A DNA stretch of 64,000 bases from assembly GCA_035363095.1 (NCBI GenBank), contig DAOSEK010000006.1, positions 19,803 to 83,802 on the forward strand, written 5' to 3'. The notes beneath the pieces were generated by a model. It made no database searches. It was given only the letters and a program-made list of their open reading frames with translations, and was not told the origin of the DNA. Positions 9,982-16,959 of the stretch are shown piece by piece. How positions within the stretch are numbered: the first letter of the stretch is position 1; the number at the start of each line of letters is the position of its first letter. Position numbers and translations under genes: made by a program. The stretch comes from DAOSEK01 sp035363095 (GTDB lineage: Archaea > Nanobdellota > Nanobdellia > Woesearchaeales > UBA119).

Positions 9982-10192
9982 CTATTTGTTTAATTGCAAA
10001 AATTATATCTTTTTTAAGTACCGTCTTATGTTTAGAGTTCTTAACCGAAACATTTGATATTAAGGCTATTCTTTTAAGTTTTTTTTCTAATATAAACTTT
10101 AACTCTTCCATAGCTAATTGAGAGGGCCTTTTCACTCCCGCCTTTCTCATAATCTTTCCCATTGCGTTTAAGGGCAGTATTCCAAGTACCAT
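9962..10192 (-). CDS. Archaeal histone
   Basis: 76 residues. A single histone fold is visible: LPLNAMGKIMRKAGVKR (helix 1 and loop, with PxxxxxxIMRxAG), a long central helix (about 27-50) and KTVLKKDIIFAIKQ (loop 2 and helix 3). Such proteins dimerise and wrap DNA, compacting chromatin. The MVLGILPLNA start fits the short N-terminus of archaeal histones. The central helix is more hydrophobic and Lys-rich than in model histones (KLKRIALISNVSV). It is the first gene of the operon with aIF2-beta and diverges from hjc. Confidence 0.9.
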   Translation of the reverse strand: MVLGILPLNAMGKIMRKAGVKRPSQLAMEELKFILEKKLKRIALISNVSVKNSKHKTVLKKDIIFAIKQIGEEDGL

Positions 10193-10250
10193 TTAAAATA
10201 AAGAAAAAGAGGGTTTTATTTAATTCTTTTGTTTAAGTGCATTAGCAAAA

Positions 10251-10262
10251 GCCTTTTATACT
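10251..10262 (+). promoter_or_regulatory. TATA-box promoter of hjc
   Basis: CCTTTTATACTA is centred about 31 bp before the hjc ATG with no Shine-Dalgarno between, which suggests a leaderless or nearly leaderless transcript. The same CTTTTATAT-type box precedes the gene at 53574 and is found inside repeat module 1. Confidence 0.55.
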
Positions 10263-10287
10263 AGCTAGCAGTAAAAATATATTAAAA

Positions 10288-10704
10288 ATGGGAAGAGGGG
10301 CTTTTATAAACAAAAAGGCGAAGGGCACAGCAGGTGAAAGGGATATTATTCATATGTTTTGGGATAATGGCTGGGCTGCGATTCGCTCTGCAGGATCTGG
10401 TTCTTGTTCAACACCATCCCCAGATATTTTGGCAGGAAACAATGTGAGAAAGGTTGCAATAGAGGTAAAGATTACAAATTCTTCCTCGAAATATTTTCCG
10501 AATGAAGAGATTGAGAATCTATTGGTATTTGCAAGATTATTTGGAGCAGAGGCATGGGTTGCAGTAAGGTTTCAAAAACTTGATTGGCTTTTTATTAATC
10601 CTGAAGACTTAACCCTTACTCAAAAAGGACACTCAATAAATATTGAGAAAGCAAAACAAATAGGCCTATTATTCTCAGAACTTATTGCTAAAACCAGTTT
10701 GTAA
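10288..10704 (+). CDS. hjc: Holliday junction resolvase Hjc
   Basis: 138 residues, typical for the family. Hjc is a homodimeric metal-dependent endonuclease that cuts four-way DNA junctions in recombination and fork restart. The nuclease core is intact: KGTAGERDI (catalytic Glu), RSAGSGSCSTPSPDILAG (catalytic Asp) and VAIEVKIT (Glu and Lys of the E-x-K motif). It diverges from the histone operon and is followed by an intergenic repeat. Confidence 0.95.
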   Translation: MGRGAFINKKAKGTAGERDIIHMFWDNGWAAIRSAGSGSCSTPSPDILAGNNVRKVAIEVKITNSSSKYFPNEEIENLLVFARLFGAEAWVAVRFQKLDWLFINPEDLTLTQKGHSINIEKAKQIGLLFSELIAKTSL

Positions 10705-10827
10705 TATAATCTAATTCTTTTCAGGCATATCTTTTTCGTTTAGAAAAATTCTAAATTCCCATCAAATTCCGGCAATTAATTTTAATATCTCTTTGATGTC
10801 ATGAATCCGTCATTCGCATACTTGGGT

Positions 10828-10958
10828 CAATAGAAAAGCATACTTTGTGTTTAAACAGGAGGAATCGGTACGCTTTTTTGTAATCAACAACCTATTTGAA
10901 TACAGCGCATGCTTTTATATTACCAACATAATCCCCCTTTGGGATGAGGTTGTTGATT
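10828..10958 (+). repeat. Dispersed repeat module 1, copy 1
   Basis: One of four copies in the window (others at 19583, 35943 and 45969). It holds the invariant core starting GGTACGCTTTTTTGTAATCA, a TATA-like GCTTTTATATTACC, and a long inverted repeat, AATCAACAACCT at 10882-10893 with AGGTTGTTGATT at 10947-10958. A second pairing links AAAAGCATAC before the core to GTACGCTTTT. A piece of module 2 (CATTCGCATACTTGGGTC) lies just before it, so the modules seem to be arrayed in tandem. Confidence 0.85.
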
Positions 10959-11085
10959 TCATGAAATCCTGAACATTTGTATACTATGGTCTTTCAAGCC
11001 AAAGTTTGAATAGATGGATTCATGCAAGGATTAACCTCAACTATTCGCGAGATAACTGGAGCATTTATGCCGAGGTTTTTCATTT
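10959..11085 (+). repeat. Dispersed repeat module 2, copy 1 (possible small RNA)
   Basis: Follows module 1 directly and starts with the palindromic TTTCATGAAA region. Conserved pieces are AAAGTTTGAATAGATGGATT, GCAAGGATTAACCTC and GCATTTATGCCGAGGTTTTT. AACCTC at 11033-11038 can pair with GAGGTT at 11072-11077, followed by a T-run like a terminator. The 3' end is 25 bp from the end of the convergent RNase Z gene. A reading frame across it (11006-11200) has no support. Confidence 0.75.
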
Positions 11086-11109
11086 AAGTTTTAATGGCTT
11101 GAATATAAT

Positions 11110-12003
11110 TTATAATTTAATTTTCATAAGGTCAAATGCGGCTTTTGTATTAGGAAAAATACATCTTGCCTCGTTTAATAATTCAGAAATATCGTTATAG
11201 CGCTGTGAAAAATGTGTGAGTATTAGCTCTTTTGCATTGCTTTGGCTTGCTATCATTGCGGCCTGTTCGCTTGTCAAATGAAGAAATTTGTCAGTTTTTT
11301 CAACATGTTTTGAAGCATAAGTTGACTCACAAATAACAAGGTCTGAATCCTTTGCAAGCTCTTTTGCACTTTCACAAATGCCTGTGTCTGCTATGTAGGC
11401 AATGCACTTACCTTTCTTTATGAAACAAACATCTTTAGGGGATATCTTTTTTCCTAAATTAGAGATGGTTTTGCCATTAAGAAGCTGTGTTAGATGAGGG
11501 CCTTGCTTAAGCCCTAACAATTTCATTTTTGTTTTATCTATTCTAAATTTATCTTTCTCTTCAAAACGAAAGCCTATACACTCAATTGAATGTGCTAGTT
11601 TTTTGGCAATTATTCTAAACTCGCTATTTTCAACTATTACTCCTTCTAAGACATCTCTTGCGTTGAAATTAATAGGTGATTCAAAAGGGAATACTTCGAG
11701 CAATTTATTCATTCTTTGAGCTGTACCATTAGGCCCCATTATTTCTAACTCTCCAACATACTTGTTAGAAGCCATTGTCTGCATCATCCCCGGAAGACCT
11801 AATACATGGTCTCCATGCCAATGGCTAATAAATATGTTAGATATCTTTTGTGCACTTAATCCTGCATGTTTTAATTGACGTTGTGTTCCTTCTCCGCAAT
11901 CAAAAAGAAATGAATGCTCTTTGTACTTAAAAAAAATTGAAGAGTGATTCCTCTCTTTAGTTGGCGCCATTGCAGAGGTCCCTAAAAAAATAATTTCTAT
12001 CAT
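11110..12003 (-). CDS. rnz: Ribonuclease Z (tRNA 3' processing endonuclease)
   Basis: 297 residues, the short form of tRNase Z. It removes 3' trailers from pre-tRNAs so that CCA can be added; the tRNA-Leu gene in this window does not encode CCA, which fits. The beta-lactamase fold signature is ISHWHGDHVLGLPG (about 59-72), preceded by FLGTSA and FDCGEGTQRQ. Later metal ligands are IADTGICES and LTHFSQRY. The start MIEIIFLGTSA is the usual N-terminus. Confidence 0.95.
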   Translation of the reverse strand: MIEIIFLGTSAMAPTKERNHSSIFFKYKEHSFLFDCGEGTQRQLKHAGLSAQKISNIFISHWHGDHVLGLPGMMQTMASNKYVGELEIMGPNGTAQRMNKLLEVFPFESPINFNARDVLEGVIVENSEFRIIAKKLAHSIECIGFRFEEKDKFRIDKTKMKLLGLKQGPHLTQLLNGKTISNLGKKISPKDVCFIKKGKCIAYIADTGICESAKELAKDSDLVICESTYASKHVEKTDKFLHLTSEQAAMIASQSNAKELILTHFSQRYNDISELLNEARCIFPNTKAAFDLMKIKL

Positions 12004-12605
12004 TTTATATTCAATTTGTATTTTAGTCCTTGAATGAAAATTCTTTAAAACATAACTGCTTTAAGATATCTTTCAATAAATTTGAATGTCTAAGTATTAT
12101 TACCAATATATTTTTGTTCATTAGTCCTTTAATTTGTATCTTTAATTTATATTTGTCTCTTATTACAATCCGTTTCTTCTTGCATAGGAGCCTTAAATAC
12201 TAAAATCTGCGAATGACATATGAAATCAAATAATGATTATATTTTTGTTATATAAAGCTTCCTTAAATAGTTAGTATCTTTGATTGTTCTGCTCAACTTC
12301 GTTTTTATAATCACAACAAACCACTATTTAAAGTCACATATAGATTTACCTTGCAAATATTCTAAAGCAAATTGCCCTAATGATACGTTTCTCTTCTCGT
12401 TTACTTCAAAATTGAATAGAGCTATCGCTAGCTCATTACACTCAAATCCCCTGTATACCTGCAAAATCGAAGAATAAATTTTGCTCGATTATCTCTAAAT
12501 ACTTCTTGAATTGCACATAAAATTTAAATTTCTTATAGAAAGATACTTAGATCAAACACAATTGTTTAAATATGAGCAAATAAAAATTTCTCTTTAAGAA
12601 AGAAA
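12004..12605. other. Intergenic stretch with nothing recognised
   Basis: About 600 bp, AT-rich. A plus-strand reading frame at 12280-12477 (65 codons) has no ribosome site or protein likeness. I find no tRNA, sRNA boxes or copies of the dispersed repeats here. A T-rich segment with several TATA-like stretches runs up to the M24 peptidase start. Confidence 0.5.
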
Positions 12606-14012
12606 ATGAAATCTATTGGAAAAAATGCGAATCCTCAACTTTCTATTCAAGAATTTATTGGGTATTCAAAAAAATTAGCTAAAAAATTGAAATCCTCTCT
12701 TATGTTTTTCTCATCATCAAAACTTGAGAATAAATATCTTTCAAAATCACTTTCACTTTTTGAGGATTTTGTTCTTTTAATTGATTATCAAAACTTAAAT
12801 ACTTTTGATTTGCAATCTGTTGATAAGATAACTATTAGTTCAGAAAATACTGCTTTACAACATCCGAGTGTAAAACCTAGTGCTTCAGGGTCTAGTGCTT
12901 TACAATCCAGTGCTTTACAACATCCTAGTGTAAAACCTAGTGCTTCAGGGCGTAGTGCTTTACAATCTAGTGCTTTACAACATCCGAGTGTAAAACCTAG
13001 TGCTTCAGGGCGTAGTGATTTACAAAATATGACTATAAAACCTAGTGATTTTGAATCTAGTAATATTAATGAAAAATGTGAGGAAGAAAAAGATAGGTTT
13101 TCTATAACACTTTTTGTGCCTTTCCCACCCCAAGTAAATCCCTATATTTCAATAGATTCAATTAAAGATATGGCTAGTATTTATGATTGTATTAGTTCAA
13201 TTAGGAATCCTTTAGGCGTTGAGTTTGAAAGAATGAATGCAAAGGAGTATGAAAAGATATCAAAATTTCTGGAAAAAAAGATTAAAATTCCTTTATTTGA
13301 TATAACAAGTTATTTTGACGATTTTTTCTCGGTAAAAGATGAGGATTCCCTTGCAAAAATTAGTAAATCGGCAATGCTATCAGATCTCTTGTTTAAAAGG
13401 CTTTATCTTGCCATAAAAAAAGGAAAAGTGGGGTCTGAACATGGTGCCTATGAATTTATAAACTACTCCCTTAAAAGGCTTTGTTTGGAACCTGCATTTT
13501 CGCCAATTATTGCAAATTCTTCTAATTCTTCAAATATTCATCACCTGTTTCATTCTAAAAAGCCATTTAAGAAAGGGTTTGTTTTAGTCGATTTAGGGGT
13601 AAAATATGAAGGTTTTTGTTCGGATTTAAGCAGGATGATTTATCTTGGGACTCCTTTTATTAGGGAAAGAGAGCTTTTTAATCTGGTTTGTTTAGTTCAG
13701 AATAAATCACTTGCTTATGTTAAAAAAGATATTTTGTATAGGGAGATTGATTATTATGCTCGACAGATTTTTGGCATCTATAAGGGTAATTTTAATCATC
13801 TATTAGGGCATGGACTTGGGTATTATGCTCATGAAGCACCTTCTTTTTCAAAGTTTTCTGAGGATAAAGTTAGGAAAAACCAAGTATTTACAATAGAACC
13901 TGGAATTTATTTTAAGGGAAAATATGGGATAAGGATAGAGGATAGTTGTTATTTTGATGGTGAAAAGGCAATTAGTTTAACAAAAACAAAAAAACAACTA
14001 TTTTTGGTGTGA
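12606..14012 (+). CDS. M24 family metallopeptidase (Xaa-Pro peptidase-like) with an internal peptide repeat
   Basis: 468 residues. The C-terminal half is a complete creatinase/prolidase ('pita-bread') domain. Metal ligands are visible in VDLGVKYEGFCSDLSRMIY (two Asp), GHGLGYYAHEAP (His), IEPGIYF (Glu) and GIRIEDS (Glu), so a dinuclear-metal aminopeptidase or dipeptidase acting near proline is expected. The N-terminal domain (1-75 and about 165-260) is diverged and is broken by three 20-residue Ser/Ala/Pro-rich repeats at about 82-141, with no counterpart in the family. The repeats keep the frame, so the gene is probably functional. It begins the M24-M18-PAN peptide-turnover run. Confidence 0.88.
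   Translation: MKSIGKNANPQLSIQEFIGYSKKLAKKLKSSLMFFSSSKLENKYLSKSLSLFEDFVLLIDYQNLNTFDLQSVDKITISSENTALQHPSVKPSASGSSALQSSALQHPSVKPSASGRSALQSSALQHPSVKPSASGRSDLQNMTIKPSDFESSNINEKCEEEKDRFSITLFVPFPPQVNPYISIDSIKDMASIYDCISSIRNPLGVEFERMNAKEYEKISKFLEKKIKIPLFDITSYFDDFFSVKDEDSLAKISKSAMLSDLLFKRLYLAIKKGKVGSEHGAYEFINYSLKRLCLEPAFSPIIANSSNSSNIHHLFHSKKPFKKGFVLVDLGVKYEGFCSDLSRMIYLGTPFIRERELFNLVCLVQNKSLAYVKKDILYREIDYYARQIFGIYKGNFNHLLGHGLGYYAHEAPSFSKFSEDKVRKNQVFTIEPGIYFKGKYGIRIEDSCYFDGEKAISLTKTKKQLFLV
12849..13028 (+). repeat. 60-bp coding minisatellite, three copies
   Basis: Three nearly identical 60-bp units encode SALQHPSVKPSASGRSALQS, with small changes (SGSS in the first, SDLQN in the last). A decayed fourth half-unit (MTIKPSDFESSN) follows. 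The high identity points to recent slippage or unequal exchange, placed between two folded domains of the M24 peptidase. Confidence 0.9.
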
Positions 14013-14175
14013 GTCTTGTTTTTTTTCATAATACGCATTGTTTTTATTCTTTTTATCCTTCCTAATGATGTTGCTATTGTCCATAGTTTTTTTTAGTTTT
14101 TTTTAGTTTTTTATTGTATCTTTTTAACATTTTTTTTCAATAAGTTTAAAAATAGTTGATGATTTTTTAGTTAAT

Positions 14176-15594
14176 ATGGAATCAAAAAAATCGGTAAAGA
14201 GGAAGGTTAAATCCACTGCTAATAAATCAGATGGTGAATGGACAAAAAAGTCTGGATGGCTTTGTATAGATGAGAAAGAAAAAAAGCGAATTTTTGATTT
14301 TTCAAAAGGGTATAAGGAGTTTTTAAATTCTTCAAAAACTGAAAGAGAAGCGGTTAATACGATTTTATTTAGAGCGAAAAAAGCAGGTTTTAAGGAATTA
14401 AGCTCTTTTAATCATCTGAAAAAAGGAGATAAGGTATATTATGATTATAAGGGCAAGGCTTTAATTTTGGCAGTTATAGGTGATAAACCATCGTTTAATA
14501 TTATTGGAGCCCACATTGATTCTCCAAGGCTTGACATTAAGCCTTTTCCATTAACACAGGATTGTGAGCTTGGGCTTTTTAAAACCCATTATTATGGGGG
14601 CATTAAGAAGTATCAGTGGGTAAATAGGCCACTTGCAATGCATGGGGTTGCTTTAAAAAAAGATGGGAGTAAGATTGAATTTTCTTTAGGTGAAAGAGAG
14701 GATGAAGAGGTGTTTATTATATCTGATTTATTGCCACATCTTTCAAGTAAGCAACTTGATAAAAAAGCTGATAAGGTTATTGAAGGAGAAAACCTGCAGG
14801 TAATTGTTGGAAATATACCGATAGATTTGGATAATTCAAAAGCGATAAGAAGAAACGTATTAAAGATACTAACTAAACGATACGGGCTTTGTGAAGAGGA
14901 CCTTTGCGTGTCTGAGATTTGTTTTGTTCCAAATGATAAGGCTAGGGATTTGGGCTTTGATCGTTCAATGATTTGTGGGTATGGTCAAGATGATAGGATT
15001 TGTGCATACTCTTCTCTTGTTGCATTATTGGATAGTAAGGTTTCACAAAGGATAAATGTTGCTCTTTTTGTTGATAAAGAAGAGATAGGTTCGGTTGGAA
15101 ATACAAGTGCCCAATCTGCATTTATTGTCCATTTTGCTGATAAGGTATGTGCTTTAATGGGTTCAAAGATTACTGGAGCACAGGCGTTATTTGAATCAGA
15201 GGGGATTTCAGCTGATGTTACCGGTGCAATTGATCCAATATACAAAGAGGTTCACGATTCTGAAAATGCAAGTTTTATTGGTCGGGGAGTATCAATTGAA
15301 AAATCAGGTGGAGCTGGAGGGAAATATTATTCTAATGATTCAAATTCAGAGTACTTTAACAAATTAAGGATTATTTTTAATAAGAACAAGGTTTTGTGGC
15401 AGACAGGAGAACTAGGTAAAGTGGATGAGGGAGGAGGCGGAACAATTGCTATGATTTTAGCAAAGCATGGAATTGATATAATAGATATGGGTCCTCCACT
15501 TTTGGGGATGCATTCTCCTTGCGAGATCTCTTCAAAGTTTGATTTATACCAAACATACAAAGGTTATAAGGTGTTTTATGATGAAAATAAGTAG
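14176..15594 (+). CDS. M18 family aminopeptidase (aspartyl aminopeptidase type)
   Basis: 472 residues. Dizinc aminopeptidases of this family trim N-terminal residues from peptides. Recognisable segments are GAHIDSPRLDIKP (first metal His), HYYGGIKKYQW, GYGQDDRICAYSSL (bridging Asp), DKEEIGSVGNTSAQSA (catalytic Glu pair) and the closing MHSPCEISSKFDLYQTYKGY (last His). A charged N-terminal tail of about 20 residues precedes the domain. The stop overlaps the PAN start, so the two genes are probably co-translated; peptides released by a PAN-proteasome would be natural substrates. Confidence 0.92.
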   Translation: MESKKSVKRKVKSTANKSDGEWTKKSGWLCIDEKEKKRIFDFSKGYKEFLNSSKTEREAVNTILFRAKKAGFKELSSFNHLKKGDKVYYDYKGKALILAVIGDKPSFNIIGAHIDSPRLDIKPFPLTQDCELGLFKTHYYGGIKKYQWVNRPLAMHGVALKKDGSKIEFSLGEREDEEVFIISDLLPHLSSKQLDKKADKVIEGENLQVIVGNIPIDLDNSKAIRRNVLKILTKRYGLCEEDLCVSEICFVPNDKARDLGFDRSMICGYGQDDRICAYSSLVALLDSKVSQRINVALFVDKEEIGSVGNTSAQSAFIVHFADKVCALMGSKITGAQALFESEGISADVTGAIDPIYKEVHDSENASFIGRGVSIEKSGGAGGKYYSNDSNSEYFNKLRIIFNKNKVLWQTGELGKVDEGGGGTIAMILAKHGIDIIDMGPPLLGMHSPCEISSKFDLYQTYKGYKVFYDENK

Positions 15595-16732
15595 TGATGA
15601 TTCGGTTCCAGAGTATTCGTATAGTGTTGATGGGCGAGTAGACCCTCAAAAGAAACTTGAAGAGGAGAATAAGATTCTAAGAATTACAGTTATGCAACTT
15701 AAAAAGGAGCTTGAAAGAATGAGGACAACTCCTTTAATGGTTTGCGAGGTAACTGATGTTTTACCTGAAAATAAAGCGATTATACGAATTCCTAATGGCA
15801 GTAAATTTTTGGTGAATGTAAATTCAGAATCAAAGCCAATGAAGGCGGGAGATAATGTGCTTGTTGATCAAAAGAATCTAAATGTTATTGATATCATTGC
15901 AACTGATTTTGATGTTGAGGCCAGCAAGTTTGTAATCTTGGAAAAGCCAAAGATTTCTTGGAGTGAGATTGGCGGATTGTCTGATGAGATTAGAGAGATT
16001 CAAGAGGTTATTGAACTTCCATTACTTAAGCCTGAGATTTTTAGAAAGGTAGGAATTGAGCCACCTAAAGGGGTTTTGTTGTATGGTCCCCCTGGAACGG
16101 GAAAGACAATCTTGGCAAAGGCTGTTGCAGCTTCAACAAACTCAACTTTTATTGAGATAGTAGGTTCAGAGCTTGTGCAAAAATTCATTGGTGAAGGTGC
16201 AAAGCTTGTTAAAGAGGTATTTGCGTTGGCACGTTCAAAAGCTCCAAGCATAATCTTTATTGATGAACTTGATGCTATTGCTGCTAAAAGGATTGAGCTT
16301 GGCACTTCAGGAGAACGAGAGGTGCAAAGGACTTTTATGCAACTTTTAGCAGAGATTGATGGGTTTGAGAATCTTGGCAATGTAAAGATTATCGGTTGTA
16401 CAAACAGAAGAGATATTTTGGATGATGCTATAATTAGGCCTGGTAGGCTTGATAGGCAAATTCTGATTAAACTGCCAGATATTATTGGAAGAGAAGAGAT
16501 ATTTAAGATACACACTAAAAGGATGAAACTTAAGGATGTTGATATAAAAGAGCTTGCAAGGGTTACTGAAGGTTCTTCAGGTGCAGATATAAGAGCAATT
16601 TGTACAGAGGCAGGTTATTTTACAATTCGTTCGAATAAGACTTGTGTTCTTATGAAACATTTTAATCAGGCGGTTAAAAAGCTTCAATCTGAAGATAGTA
16701 TTGATAATGAATACGCGACTATGTTTGGATAG
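15578..16732 (+). CDS. pan: Proteasome-activating nucleotidase (PAN)
   Basis: Hexameric AAA+ unfoldase that feeds proteins into the archaeal 20S proteasome. An N-terminal coiled coil (about 20-50) is followed by the OB domain (NGSKFLVNV), Walker A GPPGTGKT (about 170-177), Walker B FIDELDA (about 227) and the arginine-finger region RPGRLDRQI. Two tandem ATGs (15578, 15581) begin inside the end of the M18 gene; an upstream TTG at 15539 is less likely. The C-terminus is TMFG, where PAN normally ends hydrophobic-Tyr-X for gate opening, so Phe stands in for Tyr. No proteasome subunit gene is in the window. Confidence 0.93.
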   Translation: MMKISSDDSVPEYSYSVDGRVDPQKKLEEENKILRITVMQLKKELERMRTTPLMVCEVTDVLPENKAIIRIPNGSKFLVNVNSESKPMKAGDNVLVDQKNLNVIDIIATDFDVEASKFVILEKPKISWSEIGGLSDEIREIQEVIELPLLKPEIFRKVGIEPPKGVLLYGPPGTGKTILAKAVAASTNSTFIEIVGSELVQKFIGEGAKLVKEVFALARSKAPSIIFIDELDAIAAKRIELGTSGEREVQRTFMQLLAEIDGFENLGNVKIIGCTNRRDILDDAIIRPGRLDRQILIKLPDIIGREEIFKIHTKRMKLKDVDIKELARVTEGSSGADIRAICTEAGYFTIRSNKTCVLMKHFNQAVKKLQSEDSIDNEYATMFG

Positions 16733-16808
16733 TATTTTATATTTTTTAATCAAATTTTAGATGTTATTGATCTTTGTATTTTTATCACAATAACATGAAA
16801 AATAAAAA

Positions 16809-16868
16809 AAGGAAAAACATTGCCCAATGTTAGAAGTTATTTGGCTAGACACTTGGAGGTTTTTCCTT
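16809..16868. other. Inverted repeat in the convergent PAN/surface-protein gap
   Basis: AAGGAAAAAC (16809-16818) pairs perfectly with GTTTTTCCTT (16859-16868). A second small palindrome, ACATTG-CC-CAATGT, lies inside the left arm. It could be a bidirectional terminator or a decayed piece of repeat module 2, whose end is also GAGGTTTTTC-like. About 90 bp on either side show nothing else. Confidence 0.5.
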
Positions 16869-16959
16869 GTATTAGTCTGTCCTTTTTTATTCATGTTCTA
16901 AGATTACAGTTTGTAAAATGATTTGAGGATTTTATAAAAATTAAATGTAAAAATTAAAT

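Noticed and set aside
11006..11200. 64-codon frame over repeat module 2
   Set aside because: The same repeat elsewhere does not keep the frame; it overlaps the end of RNase Z.
12280..12477. 65-codon plus-strand frame
   Set aside because: No Shine-Dalgarno, composition like the surrounding AT-rich DNA, no recognisable motif.
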